A stretch of 64,000 nt of DNA, from contig NZ_CP016268.1 of assembly GCF_001677435.1 (NCBI RefSeq), positions 186,001 through 250,000 on the forward strand, read 5' to 3'. The position numbers and the translations under genes are program-made. Below are positions 9,810 to 19,655 of this stretch, in pieces (the first letter of the stretch is position 1; each line of letters opens with the position of its first letter). The notes beneath the pieces were generated by a model, which saw nothing but the letters and a program-made list of their open reading frames with translations, did no database searches and was not told the origin of the DNA. The DNA comes from Woeseia oceani (GTDB lineage Bacteria > Pseudomonadota > Gammaproteobacteria > Steroidobacterales > Woeseiaceae).

Positions 9810-10556
9810 CTAACTCCCTTTGAGACGTCGGCGTACCTCGGCCAGATGACGCCGACTGACCAGCAGAGGTTCCGCGCCATCATTTGTATTGCCGCGTAAG
9901 CGGATCTGCGCCTGGCCGTCGGGAATTTTCTCGAGGGCTTCGATGTGTGCCAAGGATACCAGCGCGCTGCGATGAATCCTGACAAAGCGGTCACTGAATT
10001 CGTGCTCCAGCAATTTTAGCGAATCGTCGATCAGATTGTCGCCATTGTCGTGCCGCACCCGCACGTATTTCTGGTCGGCCTGGAAATAGACAACGCTCTC
10101 GATCGGGATCAGCTTGAGTTCGTTGCGGACGCGCGCGCACACGTGCTGGCGCGGCTCGGCGCCGGCGTTGTCCTGTTGCAGCGCCTGCAGCGATTGCCGG
10201 TTGATTCTGGCGGCGTGCGCGAGCGCTTTGTACAGGCGCTCGCGGCGCACCGGTTTCAGCACATAGCCGACCGCGTGCGCATCGAATGCCTGGATCGCGT
10301 ATTCCTCGTAAGCCGTGGTAAAGATTACGGCGGGCGGCGCGTTGCTGCTGGAGAGATGCTGGGCGGTCTCGATGCCGTTGATGCCCGGCATGCGGATGTC
10401 CAGCAGGACCACGTCCGGCGTCAATGATTGCGACAGTGTCAGTGCCTCATGGCCGTTAGCGGCTTCGCCGACGACTTTGAGGTCGTCACGCTCTTCAACC
10501 AGCATGCGCAGCCGTTGTCGCGCCAGCGGTTCGTCGTCGACGATCAGGATATTCAT
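9810..10556 (-). CDS. algR: LytTR-type response regulator, AlgR-like
   Basis: A 248-residue two-component regulator. The receiver domain (about 1-120) starts MNILIVDDEPLARQRLRML, with the phospho-acceptor Asp in DVVLLDIRMPGINGIE and FTTAYEEYAIQAF. The LytTR DNA-binding domain (about 145-245) contains IPIESVVYFQADQKYVRVRHDN and FVRIHRSALVSLAHIEAL. It overlaps the kinase gene by four bases and sits directly before hemC. In Pseudomonas AlgR controls alginate and twitching; the targets here are unknown. Confidence 0.93.
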   Translation of the reverse strand: MNILIVDDEPLARQRLRMLVEERDDLKVVGEAANGHEALTLSQSLTPDVVLLDIRMPGINGIETAQHLSSSNAPPAVIFTTAYEEYAIQAFDAHAVGYVLKPVRRERLYKALAHAARINRQSLQALQQDNAGAEPRQHVCARVRNELKLIPIESVVYFQADQKYVRVRHDNGDNLIDDSLKLLEHEFSDRFVRIHRSALVSLAHIEALEKIPDGQAQIRLRGNTNDGAEPLLVSRRHLAEVRRRLKGS

Positions 10557-11623
10557 ACATCCTGCTCTTCATAGGGAAACAACAGGCGCACCGCGTAGTG
10601 TTGGCTGGTTTCCTCGACGTCAACCTGTGCACGACCAGCATAAGCCAGTTCGAAGCGCTGGCGAATGTTGCGGAGGGCCATCTGGTGCCCGCTTGGCCGG
10701 CTTTGAGCGTCGGCACGCGGGTTGCGAATCTCTATCTGCAGTTGCTGACCGCGTCGCTGGCCGCTGACCGTGACTTCGCCGCCGTCCGCAAGGTGCTCAA
10801 TGCCATGGTAGATCGCGTTCTCGAGCAACGGCTGCAATGTAAGGCTGGGAATCAGTGCACGCATGGGCAAGCTGGCGATATCCCAGCGAACGGTCAGCCG
10901 ATCACCGAGGCGCAATTGCTCTATGCGCTGATAAATACGCGCGACTTCAAACTCGTTCTTGAGGGCAACACGATTGCTGGTGCTGCCAAGGTTGGCACGC
11001 AGCAGATCCGACAGATCCTCAACCGCTTGTTCGGCCGACTCGGGCGCCGTGCGCACCAGCGAAGCGATGGTGTTCATCGTATTGAACAGGAAGTGCGGTC
11101 GTATCAGCGCCTGCAACGCACTGATACGGGCTTGCGCCTCCAGCACGATACTGCGCCGCCATTCACTGGCGACGTACAGGTAGCGCATGGCCAGTGCGAT
11201 CACGATGGCGCTGATCGCGAAATTCCGGAACAGGAAGCCGCCATGGGTATCGTCAATGATGACGGCTTGACCAAAACGAAGGGTGACTTGCCAGGCAATT
11301 TCCGCAAGCAACAGACACAACCCAACCAGCAGGAAGAAGGCAATGATGAAGCCGCGCGTTTTGCCCGAGCGCTCGACCCAGATACGTGCGCGGCACAGTA
11401 CCGCGCAGCTCAGCAATGCCAGCCACAACACGTACAGGGACATCTTGGCCAGTTCAATGAGAAAGGTACCGGCTTCGTTTTGCGCGGCCAGCGTCAGGAC
11501 GATGGCAACCAGTTCTGCTACCAGCAGCACGATGAGCAATGTGCTTGCGGCGCAGAAATCAGGCAGATAGGCCTGTGCGTCCTCGCGTGCGGCGTCGGCT
11601 GCAGAGGCCACGTTGGTCTCCAT
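10553..11623 (-). CDS. algZ: LytS/AlgZ-type sensor histidine kinase
   Basis: A roughly 356-residue membrane kinase and partner of the overlapping AlgR-like regulator. Four hydrophobic segments lie in the first 180 residues, followed by the His_kinase (LytS) motif LQALIRPHFLFNTMNTIASL with the phospho-accepting His, and a C-terminal HATPase region with LQPLLENAIYHGIEHLADGG. I used the ATG at 11621-11623; another in-frame ATG lies at 11641, and neither has a strong ribosome binding site. Confidence 0.9.
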   Translation of the reverse strand: METNVASAADAAREDAQAYLPDFCAASTLLIVLLVAELVAIVLTLAAQNEAGTFLIELAKMSLYVLWLALLSCAVLCRARIWVERSGKTRGFIIAFFLLVGLCLLLAEIAWQVTLRFGQAVIIDDTHGGFLFRNFAISAIVIALAMRYLYVASEWRRSIVLEAQARISALQALIRPHFLFNTMNTIASLVRTAPESAEQAVEDLSDLLRANLGSTSNRVALKNEFEVARIYQRIEQLRLGDRLTVRWDIASLPMRALIPSLTLQPLLENAIYHGIEHLADGGEVTVSGQRRGQQLQIEIRNPRADAQSRPSGHQMALRNIRQRFELAYAGRAQVDVEETSQHYAVRLLFPYEEQDV

Positions 11624-11675
11624 CAGAAAAGAAGCGCGCATTGTAGCGCGACTGTTGGCAGGTGTAGCGCACTGC

Positions 11676-12158
11676 TCAGGGCGAGCAGTATTCCTCGACT
11701 TTGCTCTGCACGTTTTCACGCGCGGCCAGTGTTTCCTGCTCGCTCAGGTAAATGCGTTCGCCATCTTCGTCTTCGCGGTACAGGCGCCGGGATTGTAGGA
11801 AGCTCTGCAGACGTTCCTTGTAGGTTGCGCATTGCTGGGCACGCTCTTCCGCGATGCGGCGTTGTTCGGCCGGCGACGGCTTGTCATCGTCTGTGCCGGC
11901 ACCCGTTGCTTCAGCCTGCTCGCGAGCCTCGCTGCGCGCTTCAATCCGGGCTTGTGCCAAAGCGGCGATGCGGTCCGGGTCGGTCGGACGGGACTGGATG
12001 TTCAGGCGCTCTGCGGCAGCATTCTCGGCGGGACGGTCTCCGTAATGCACGTTGCCTGCTGCATCCGTCCATTTGTAGATTTCGCCCGCAGCCGCGCCTG
12101 ACGCAAACAGCACGCTCAGCAGGGATACATAGAAAATACGATGAAAGTCTGCAGACAT
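11676..12158 (-). CDS. DUF4124 domain protein, secreted
   Basis: A 160-residue protein with a signal peptide (hydrophobic segment ending SGAAAGEIYK) followed directly by the DUF4124 motif EIYKWTDAAGNVHYGDRPAE. The rest is charged and helical, rich in Arg, Glu and Gln, with two Cys (QQCATYKER and the C-terminal EEYCSP) that could form a disulfide. The family is common in Gammaproteobacteria and has no established role. It precedes algZ on the same strand with a gap of about 50 bases and could be co-transcribed. Confidence 0.88.
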   Translation of the reverse strand: MSADFHRIFYVSLLSVLFASGAAAGEIYKWTDAAGNVHYGDRPAENAAAERLNIQSRPTDPDRIAALAQARIEARSEAREQAEATGAGTDDDKPSPAEQRRIAEERAQQCATYKERLQSFLQSRRLYREDEDGERIYLSEQETLAARENVQSKVEEYCSP

Positions 12159-12366
12159 GGTCTAGTTCCGGTGTGTAAGTAGCCTACCGCCACCAGTGCG
12201 AAGTTAAGCTATTGACTGGAAACGTATTACAGCACGGAGTGATAAACAATGCCGTGATCGGGATCACACGTGCTGCTGTGAGCTATCTGGTCATTGTGGG
12301 GCATATTCCTTGATTGCTGCGGGCTCGACAAGGCGTGGTCGGGCACCCGACCGGCGGCTCGCAGGC

Positions 12367-12395
12367 AAAAAAAAAGCGGATCCAAAAGGATCCGC
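12367..12395 (-). terminator. Rho-independent terminator of the amt operon
   Basis: A perfect stem, AGCGGATCC/GGATCCGCT with an AAAA loop (12375-12395), is preceded on the plus strand by a run of A (12367-12375). On the minus strand this is a GC-rich hairpin followed by U residues, about 100 bases after the amt stop. Confidence 0.88.
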
Positions 12396-12498
12396 TGAAT
12401 CTTAACCAGCTGCCCGTGGGGCGAGGCCGGTTACATGGCGGGGGAAGCCACACAGTGAACATATGGTCACGAGTGACCGTTTGCAACCCCCATATTGA

Positions 12499-13785
12499 TT
12501 AGTCGGCCGTTGTGAACTCCGGGTAGGCCTCCAGACCGCACTCGCTGATGTCCACGCCTTCGTATTCGTGCTGCTCATCGACCCGCAGACCGACCGTCAG
12601 ACGGATCAGGTACCAGACCAGCAGGCTCATGAGGAACACCCAGGTGAAAATGGACACAATCCCGAGTAACTGCGGACCCAGCCCGGCGTCATCGTTGTAG
12701 ATGGGTACGGCGAGCAAGCCCCAGATGCCGACCACGCCATGCACCGAGATCGCGCCTACCGGGTCATCCAGCCGCAGCTTGTCGAGACCGACGATCGCAA
12801 CCACAACCAGCAGTCCGCCGACCGCACCAATCAGGGTGCTGCCGATGGCCGTCGGCATCAACGGTTCAGCGGTGATCGCGACCAGTCCGGCCAATGCGCC
12901 GTTCAGGGCCATGGTCAGGTCGGCCTTGCCAAACCAGAGCCTGGCCAGCAGCAAAGCCGCAATCAGACCGCCCGCCGCCGCCATGTTGGTGTTGACGAAG
13001 ATGCGGGCAACGGCGTTCGCTTCTCCAACGTCGCTCAGTTTGAGTTCGGAGCCGCCATTGAATCCGAACCAACCCAACCACAGGATCAGCATGCCGAGGG
13101 TGGCCAAAGGCAGATTACAGCCAGGGATGGCTTTGATCTCACCGTTCTTGCCGAACTTGCCTTTGCGTGCACCCAGCAGGATGACGCCGGCGAGTGCCGC
13201 AGCGGCGCCACACATGTGCACGACCCCGGAGCCGGCAAAGTCCTGGAAGCCGGCGGTTTGCAGGAAGCCGCCACCCCATTTCCAGAAACCCTGGACCGGG
13301 TAGATAAAGCCCGTCAGCACAATGGCGAAGGCAAAGAATGACCACAGCTTCATGCGCTCGGCAACCGCACCCGAAACGATGGACATCGCGGTCGCCACAA
13401 ACACAACCTGGAAGAAGAAGTCCGAGAGGTTCGAGTAATAGGTGTCACCATTGCTGGCAATGACCTCGGCGGCGCTGTTGTCGGCACCGCCGACCAGGCC
13501 ACTGCCCAGCGTGACGAGACTGCCAAGCATGCCGCCTGCGAATTCGTCGCCGGGGTACATGATGGAGTAGCCACACAGCATGTACATGATGCAGGCGATG
13601 GCGTAGAGGCCAATGTTCTTGGTCAGAATCTCGGCAGTGTTTTTCGCTCGCACGAGGCCGGCTTCGAGCATGGTGAAGCCCGCAGCCATCCACATGACGA
13701 GGGCACCCATCACGAGAAAATAGAAAGTATCGAGGGCGTAGCTCAGTTCGGTGACCTGGCCCGCGAGTTGCGTTACGTCTGTCAC
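12499..13785 (-). CDS. amt: Ammonium transporter Amt
   Basis: A 428-residue integral membrane ammonium channel of the Amt/Mep/Rh family. The N-terminal region reads LDTFYFLVMGALVMWMAAGFTMLEAGLVRAKNT. Later segments include GSGVVHMCGAAAALAGVILLG and GAISVHGVVGIWG, which carry the conserved pore histidine region. There is no cleaved signal peptide, which is usual for the proteobacterial AmtB group with about 11 helices. The gene lies 29 bases downstream of glnK on the same strand, so GlnK can gate the channel by direct binding. Confidence 0.96.
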   Translation of the reverse strand: MTDVTQLAGQVTELSYALDTFYFLVMGALVMWMAAGFTMLEAGLVRAKNTAEILTKNIGLYAIACIMYMLCGYSIMYPGDEFAGGMLGSLVTLGSGLVGGADNSAAEVIASNGDTYYSNLSDFFFQVVFVATAMSIVSGAVAERMKLWSFFAFAIVLTGFIYPVQGFWKWGGGFLQTAGFQDFAGSGVVHMCGAAAALAGVILLGARKGKFGKNGEIKAIPGCNLPLATLGMLILWLGWFGFNGGSELKLSDVGEANAVARIFVNTNMAAAGGLIAALLLARLWFGKADLTMALNGALAGLVAITAEPLMPTAIGSTLIGAVGGLLVVVAIVGLDKLRLDDPVGAISVHGVVGIWGLLAVPIYNDDAGLGPQLLGIVSIFTWVFLMSLLVWYLIRLTVGLRVDEQHEYEGVDISECGLEAYPEFTTAD

Positions 13786-13814
13786 GTTTGCACTCCTTGG
13801 TATTGGTGGTGGGC

Positions 13815-14174
<360 letters not shown>

Positions 14175-14208
14175 CTATGGATAGCGTGCGGTCAGAGACC
14201 GCCGCCGC

Positions 14209-14829
14209 TCATTTGATTTGAAAGGTCTTGCCGATACCGAAGATCAGTGCTTCGTCGGTATCGCTGGTTACGGGGTCATCGGCGACGATCAGTGCGATGC
14301 TCAAGTCCAGCTCCGCCACGCTGAAGCCGTAGCCGAATTCGAGATAATCGCCGTCGAAGTCCTTGTTGAAACCGGCGTACTTGCCGTACAGGCCGTCCTT
14401 TTCGAGGGTCAGCGCGTAGTAGCCGTAGTCTTGAGTCGGTCCGTCAAAGTTTTCGTACTCACCGACGGCGTATTCAGCCGAAAAAATTCCGTAGCCGAAG
14501 CGCAGGTTCACTTCCTGATAGGTGTCGTCGAAGTCGCCGGTGTAGTAGTAGCCGGTAAACCCGGCGCCGAAGGTGAAATCTTCGTACTCGCCGTCCCAGC
14601 CGAAATAGCCGTCAACTTCCATGCCGTCGCCGACATCGGCACCCCAGGTGCCGGCATAGAAGCCGCCTTCCGTGTAGTCGATACCGGCCGAGGCTGACGA
14701 GCTGTGCTGCATCAGTCCGCGGTAGTAATAGTCGCTGACCCAGCCGGCGTTGGCGCTGAGTTCGGCCTGCGCGGTGCTGGCCAGCAAGAGCAATGCCGGA
14801 AGCAGGCCGCTGCGGATAGTCTTGTTCAT
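14209..14829 (-). CDS. TorF family putative outer-membrane porin
   Basis: A 206-residue protein with a signal peptide (MNKTIRSGLLPALLLLASTAQA) and a mature part of alternating aromatic beta strands: LSANAGWVSDYYYRGLMQ, GFYAGTWGADVGDGMEVDGYFGW, ending GIGKTFQIK. This pattern is typical of the TorF (Gcw_chp) family, commonly next to glnK-amt. A role in ammonium or amine uptake is inferred from position only. An AAGGA ribosome binding site precedes the ATG, and a sigma-54 promoter lies upstream. Confidence 0.87.
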   Translation of the reverse strand: MNKTIRSGLLPALLLLASTAQAELSANAGWVSDYYYRGLMQHSSSASAGIDYTEGGFYAGTWGADVGDGMEVDGYFGWDGEYEDFTFGAGFTGYYYTGDFDDTYQEVNLRFGYGIFSAEYAVGEYENFDGPTQDYGYYALTLEKDGLYGKYAGFNKDFDGDYLEFGYGFSVAELDLSIALIVADDPVTSDTDEALIFGIGKTFQIK

Positions 14830-14877
14830 GAAATCATTCCTTCTGGTAGGTGGCGGTGATCGCGTGCACCCACTTGC

Positions 14878-14896
14878 TTAGCAGTAATCGTGCCAA
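14878..14896 (-). promoter_or_regulatory. Sigma-54 promoter of the torF-glnK-amt unit
   Basis: Read on the minus strand the site is TTGGCACG-ATTA-CTGCTAA, against the sigma-54 consensus TTGGCACG-N4-TTGCW. The -24 GG and -12 GC have the required spacing. The expected start point is about 40 bases upstream of the porin ATG. Nitrogen control through NtrC is the natural inference. Confidence 0.8.
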
Positions 14897-15062
14897 GCAG
14901 AAAAGAGTTTAAAAACAATGATATACAAAAGCCGCTAGCGGCCTTCGGCACTGTATTGGTGCGTTCCCGGACGGCCTGCGAGTCAAAGCGGAGCAGCGAA
15001 AGCGGTCATAAACACAGGATTTGTGACTGGCGTTGCAGCCGTGTCTGCGGTATCAATCGCGC

Positions 15063-15377
15063 ATGACAAGAGAATCCATAGACAGTCTGGCGCGGCGCCT
15101 CGCCGCCTCGCTTCCCCAGGGTCTGCGCACCGTGCGCGACGACATGGAGGAAAACTTTCGCAGCGTGTTGAAGAGCTCTTTGCAGCGAATGGACCTGGTG
15201 ACCCGGGAAGAATTCGAAGTGCAGGAAGCCGTGCTGGCCCGCACCCGCGAAAAACTCGAAGCGCTGGAAGTTCGGCTTGCCGCCTACGAGCAGTCCATTG
15301 CCGCCGCACCGACTGCAAAGAAGAAGGTCAAAAAAAAGGCCAGCAAAAAAGCGGGCAGCCAGAAAACTGCGGAGTAA
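15063..15377 (+). CDS. ubiK: Ubiquinone biosynthesis accessory factor UbiK
   Basis: A 104-residue protein of the BMFP/UbiK (YqiC) family: MTRESIDSLARRLAASLPQ, DDMEENFRSVLKSSLQRMDLVTREEFEVQEAVLARTREKLEALE, then a Lys-rich tail. It is a trimeric coiled-coil factor that helps the aerobic ubiquinone assembly (Ubi) complex, probably at the membrane or with lipids. I chose the ATG at 15063 because MTRESIDSLA is the family start. It precedes yifB on the same strand, a common gammaproteobacterial order. Confidence 0.92.
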   Translation: MTRESIDSLARRLAASLPQGLRTVRDDMEENFRSVLKSSLQRMDLVTREEFEVQEAVLARTREKLEALEVRLAAYEQSIAAAPTAKKKVKKKASKKAGSQKTAE

Positions 15378-15464
15378 GTACCGCGCGGCAAGCCAGGGAG
15401 TGGCGATTGTGGGAGTGCGGCGAATTCAATCTGAGCGCGGCGACACCAACCGCCCGGCTTGCTG

Positions 15465-16976
15465 ATGGGCCTGGCGCTCCTGAATAGTCGCGCGCAACTC
15501 GGGGTCGATGCGCCGCGGGTCACCATCGAAGTGTTCTTGTCCGGCGGACTGCCGACGTTTGCCATCGTCGGCATGCCTGAAACCGCGGTACGCGAAAGCA
15601 AGGACCGGGTGCGCGGCGCCATTCTCAGCTCCGGCTATCACTTTCCGCAGGAACGCATCATCGTCAGTCTCGGTCCCGCCGACATGTGCAAGACGGGTGG
15701 GCGCTTCGATCTTGCCATCGCGCTCGGCATTCTCGCGGCCAGCAACCAGATCAACGATGAACTCATGACCAGCCATGAATTCTTCGGCGAATTGTCGTTG
15801 AACGGTGAGTTGCGTCGTGTTCCCGGCGTTTTGCCGGCCGCCTTGCGCGCCGCTGAAGCGGGGCAGCGGATCGTTGTGCCTGGTGGCAATGCGGTTGAAG
15901 CTGCCTTTGCCTCGTCCGAGGTGTTGGGCGCAGGGTCATTGCTGGAAGTGACGGCGCATCTGTCCGGTTCGCGCCCTCTGACTCCCGAACCACGTCGCTC
16001 GTTGCAGGCACAGGAGCCGGAGACGCTCGATCTCAAGGACGTTCGTGGCCAGGTGCAGGCAAAACGAGCGCTGGAGATTGCGGCAGCGGGCGGTCACAAC
16101 CTGTTGTTCATTGGACCTCCCGGCACTGGCAAGAGCATGTTGGCAAAACGCCTGCCAGGCCTGTTGCCACCGATGTCGGATGCGCAGGCGCTGGCAACCG
16201 CGGCGGTGGCGTCTGTCCTCGGCGTTGCTACCGACGTGCAGCACTGGTGCCGACGGCCATTTCGGGCGCCGCACCACACCGCGTCGGCAGCGGCGTTGGT
16301 CGGTGGTGGCGGCGACCCGCGTCCCGGAGAAGTATCACGCGCGCATAACGGGGTGTTGTTTCTCGACGAACTGCCCGAGTTTCATCGCAACGTGCTGGAA
16401 GTGCTGCGCGAGCCGCTGGAATCGGGGTATATCACCATCTCGCGCGCCGGCACGCAGGCGGATTTCCCGGCCAACTTCCAGCTGGTCGCGGCCATGAACC
16501 CCTGCCCCTGTGGCTATCTCGGCGATCCGCGCGGCAACTGCAATTGCAGCGCGGACCGCGTTCAGAACTACCGCGCGCGAATATCGGGGCCACTGCTCGA
16601 TCGCATCGACATACAAATGAAAGTGCAGCGACCGCCCGCTTCCTGCATGCGAGCCGACAGCCCGGCTGGCGAGTCGACGGCCGAGGTCGCAGCCCGCGTT
16701 TTAGCGGCGCGCGAACGGCAGCTGCAACGCGCCGGCTTGTGTAACGCTGATCTGGATGGCGCGCGGCTGGCGGCTGCCTGCAATCTCACCGACGACGCCA
16801 GTGCTTTGCTCGAACGCGCGATGGACCAGTACGGTCTGTCGCCGCGAGGGCATCAACGCATGCAGCGAGTTGCGCTGACCATCACCGATCTCGCCGGCAA
16901 CGACGGCGTGGGCGTGAACGCGATCGCGGAAGCACTCAGCCTGCGCGGCCTGGAGGCCCGGGCAGTTCCGGTCTAA
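15465..16976 (+). CDS. yifB: YifB/ComM-type Mg-chelatase-like AAA+ ATPase
   Basis: A 503-residue AAA+ protein. ComM of this family is a hexameric helicase assisting branch migration of integrated single strands in natural transformation. Visible are the N-terminal ChlI domain (VTIEVFLSGGLPTFAIVGMPETAVRESKDRV), the NLLFIGPPGTGKSMLAKRLPGLLPP Walker A, Walker B GVLFLDELPEF, AAMNPCPCGYLGDP and C-terminal RGHQRMQRVALTIADL-like residues. I used the ATG at 15465; a TTG six bases upstream is possible. Confidence 0.95.
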   Translation: MGLALLNSRAQLGVDAPRVTIEVFLSGGLPTFAIVGMPETAVRESKDRVRGAILSSGYHFPQERIIVSLGPADMCKTGGRFDLAIALGILAASNQINDELMTSHEFFGELSLNGELRRVPGVLPAALRAAEAGQRIVVPGGNAVEAAFASSEVLGAGSLLEVTAHLSGSRPLTPEPRRSLQAQEPETLDLKDVRGQVQAKRALEIAAAGGHNLLFIGPPGTGKSMLAKRLPGLLPPMSDAQALATAAVASVLGVATDVQHWCRRPFRAPHHTASAAALVGGGGDPRPGEVSRAHNGVLFLDELPEFHRNVLEVLREPLESGYITISRAGTQADFPANFQLVAAMNPCPCGYLGDPRGNCNCSADRVQNYRARISGPLLDRIDIQMKVQRPPASCMRADSPAGESTAEVAARVLAARERQLQRAGLCNADLDGARLAAACNLTDDASALLERAMDQYGLSPRGHQRMQRVALTITDLAGNDGVGVNAIAEALSLRGLEARAVPV

Positions 16977-17236
16977 TACAACGAGGTAAACTGTGGCACT
17001 CGCCTGCTCTGTCCGTTGCGGCAAGTGCTTGCAGCGCCGGTGAGGGTGATGATTCTGACCGTCGCGCGCCAGAATGATTGCTTGGCGTCCGACTCCCCGA
17101 CAAAACCTGCCAGGCAGCTCAGGTCCTGCCGTAGCCTGAAACAGCGGGTGCGCTGGAGTACAATGCCCGACTTTTGCCCGGCGGCGGCGCTATACCCAGC
17201 GACGCTCTGACGGCACAAATGTAGGAAAGCATCCGC

Positions 17237-18514
17237 GTGGAAAACCTGCGTAACGAATTCAAACAGTTCCTGATGGCCTGGTTCGAGGTGCACGTACCCA
17301 GTGTCGCGCAGATTGCATTCGACGGTTTCGTCGTGTTGTGGATCAGCGTCTTCGCCCTGGCCCTGCATATCTTCCTGCACGGCTTCGTGCACCGTGTGTT
17401 GGAACGCTTCGTTGGCCAGCAGGAAGAGACGTGGCAGCGTGAGCTGTTGGCCAATAACCTGTTTCGACGCATTTCCTTCGGCTTTCAGGGTGCGGTCGTC
17501 CAGATTCAGGCCGGCCTGTGGCTGGAAGAATCGTCGTTTTTGTACCGGCTGATCGATACCCTGAGCGTGCAGTGGATACTGCTGTTCGCATTGCTCGCGT
17601 TTTTCTCGCTGCTCGATGCGCTGCGCACGGTGCTGTACCGGCATGGCGGACCCACGAACTTCCCGATACGCGGCTTGCTGCAAACCATAAAGCTGATAGC
17701 CACGGTCCTGATCGGCTTGCTGGCAATTTCAGCGTTGATGGGTAAGTCACCCTTGATACTGCTGAGTGGTCTGGGTGCGTTGTCGGCGGTCCTGCTGCTG
17801 GTGTTCAAAGACCCAATACTCGGTCTCGTAGCGGGTATCCAGTTGTCCGCCAATGAGATGCTGTCGGTTGGCGACTGGCTGGAGATGCCGAAGTACGGTG
17901 CGGACGGCGATGTCATCGACATTGCCCTGACAACCGTCAAAGTGCGCAACTGGGACAAGACGATCACGACCATCCCGACTTACGCACTGATCTCGGATTC
18001 TTTCAAGAACTGGCGAGGCATGTCCGAGGCCGGGGGCCGCCGCATCAAACGGAGTGTCCTGATCGAGACCAGTAGCATTGGGTTTCTCAACGAAGAGCTG
18101 ATGCAGCGGCTCAGAAAAGCGGATCTGCTCAGCACCTACTTGCAGCAAAAGCTGGAAGCGATTGAACAAGCAAACGTTGCCAGACAGACGGACATGTCGG
18201 TTCGCATAAACGGTCGTCGCTTGACGAATGTCGGTACGTTCAGGGGTTACCTGGTTTCTTATTTAAAGGCGCACCCGCGGATTCGTCAGGACATGACGTT
18301 GCTGGTTCGGCAACTGAATCCGTCCAGCGACGGTTTGCCCATCGAAATCTACGCTTTCACCAGTACGATTGACTGGAATGAGTACGAAGACATTCAATCG
18401 GATATCTTCGACCACGTCTTTGCCGTGCTCCCGGAATTTGGTCTGCGTGCGCATGAATCACCCACCGGGCATGACGTACGCACGCTGGCGGCCAGCAACA
18501 AAACGACGGCCTGA
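17237..18514 (+). CDS. ybdG: MscS-family mechanosensitive channel, YbdG type
   Basis: A 425-residue channel with five or so hydrophobic segments in the first 190 residues. The pore-lining segment and beta domain are very characteristic: LVFKDPILGLVAGIQLSANE, GDWLEMPKYGADGDVIDI, TTVKVRNWDKTITTIPTY and SDSFKNWRGMSEAGGRRIKRS. They match the E. coli YbdG (MscM-like) subgroup rather than small MscS. It probably protects against hypo-osmotic shock. It starts with GTG after an AGGAAAG ribosome binding site. Confidence 0.93.
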   Translation: MENLRNEFKQFLMAWFEVHVPSVAQIAFDGFVVLWISVFALALHIFLHGFVHRVLERFVGQQEETWQRELLANNLFRRISFGFQGAVVQIQAGLWLEESSFLYRLIDTLSVQWILLFALLAFFSLLDALRTVLYRHGGPTNFPIRGLLQTIKLIATVLIGLLAISALMGKSPLILLSGLGALSAVLLLVFKDPILGLVAGIQLSANEMLSVGDWLEMPKYGADGDVIDIALTTVKVRNWDKTITTIPTYALISDSFKNWRGMSEAGGRRIKRSVLIETSSIGFLNEELMQRLRKADLLSTYLQQKLEAIEQANVARQTDMSVRINGRRLTNVGTFRGYLVSYLKAHPRIRQDMTLLVRQLNPSSDGLPIEIYAFTSTIDWNEYEDIQSDIFDHVFAVLPEFGLRAHESPTGHDVRTLAASNKTTA

Positions 18515-18569
18515 TACCGAGCGCTGTGGTCGCTTGCTGGTGGCTACGCCGCCGCTTGCCGCCGTTCGG

Positions 18570-19655
18570 CTAGGCGTTTCGAATTTGTCTGAGAACCGCG
18601 CGCTCCGTTTCGGCTGACGGCCAGCGCCGCGCGTTCGCGCGCCGTTCCGCGCTTTGCTGCCACCACCAGTTGTGGGTGTCCTGCACGGTTGTGACCAGCG
18701 AGCGGTATTTCAATCCGGCAGCGACGGCGGTCGTGGTATCGACATGGATGGATTCCTCCCGCGAACCAAACATCAGCGGATTGAAGTCGGCATCGGCCAG
18801 CATCTTGCGCATTGGCCAGTGCAAAGTTGTCGGTGCCGCAGAAAACGCACGCATCGCGTGCATGAGCATTTCGTTGTCCATGACCGACGCAGGTCCAGCG
18901 CAATTGAAAATGCCACCTGTGCGGTTTTCAGCCAGGGTCACGACAAACTCGGCGAGGTCGCGGGCGTCGATCCATTGCACCTCATGGTCCGGATCGGGCG
19001 GGCAGACAACGTCGCCGCCGCGATAAAGCCGTTCGACCCAGTAGGTAAAGCGGTCGGTTGTGTCGCCTGGCCCTACGATGTATGGCGGTCTGACGCACGC
19101 CGCCCGGTCGCCGAATTCGCGGCGCACGATTCGATCGCACTCTGCTTTCAGAGGGCCGTACGTTGAGCCGTCAGGGGCTTTCCCGGACAACCAGAGTGGG
19201 CTGTCCGGCATAAAGACCGTGCCCTTGGTTTCGTCGTAGACAGCGCGTGTCGATATGTAAAGGTAGAGGTCGGTGCGGTCTTTCAGCAATTGCACGGAAT
19301 CCTGCACATGCTGCGGCACGTACCCGGAATTGTCGACAACGACATCCCAGCGACGTGAACCTGCCAGCGGCTTCAGGCCCGCATCGATCGTGACATCGCG
19401 ATTGCCGACAATCTCCTCAACGCGGTCACCGAACAAGCCGCTGTTGTTGCCGCGGTTGAACATCGTGACATTGTGCCCGCGTACCAATGCCCGTTCGATC
19501 TGGTGCGGACCGATGAAACCGGTACCGCCGAGAAACAAAATGTTGAGTGGCCTAGCGGCGGTGGCAGCGTTCTTGCTGCCGCTGGATTGCGCACCGGCTC
19601 TTGCCGCTGCCAACAGCGCCACACCCGCCCCTATGAATTCCCGACGATTCGTCAT
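18570..19655 (-). CDS. NAD-dependent epimerase/dehydratase-like protein with Tat signal
   Basis: A 361-residue extended-SDR protein. The start MTNRREFIGAGVALLAAARAGAQ is a twin-arginine signal (RRxF plus hydrophobic segment and AxA-like site), so it may work in the periplasm with bound cofactor. ILFLGGTGFIGPHQIERALVRGH is the Rossmann GxxGxxG loop. YISTRAVYDE and STYGPLKAECDR give the catalytic Thr/Ser and YxxxK (YGPLK). The substrate is unknown. The ATG at 19655 is chosen because it starts exactly at the Tat signal. Confidence 0.85.
   Translation of the reverse strand: MTNRREFIGAGVALLAAARAGAQSSGSKNAATAARPLNILFLGGTGFIGPHQIERALVRGHNVTMFNRGNNSGLFGDRVEEIVGNRDVTIDAGLKPLAGSRRWDVVVDNSGYVPQHVQDSVQLLKDRTDLYLYISTRAVYDETKGTVFMPDSPLWLSGKAPDGSTYGPLKAECDRIVRREFGDRAACVRPPYIVGPGDTTDRFTYWVERLYRGGDVVCPPDPDHEVQWIDARDLAEFVVTLAENRTGGIFNCAGPASVMDNEMLMHAMRAFSAAPTTLHWPMRKMLADADFNPLMFGSREESIHVDTTTAVAAGLKYRSLVTTVQDTHNWWWQQSAERRANARRWPSAETERAVLRQIRNA

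Noticed and set aside
10598-12178. A 526-codon open frame on the plus strand
   Set aside because: It runs antisense across algZ and the DUF4124 gene, both well supported, and its translation has a low-complexity, Gln/His-rich composition.
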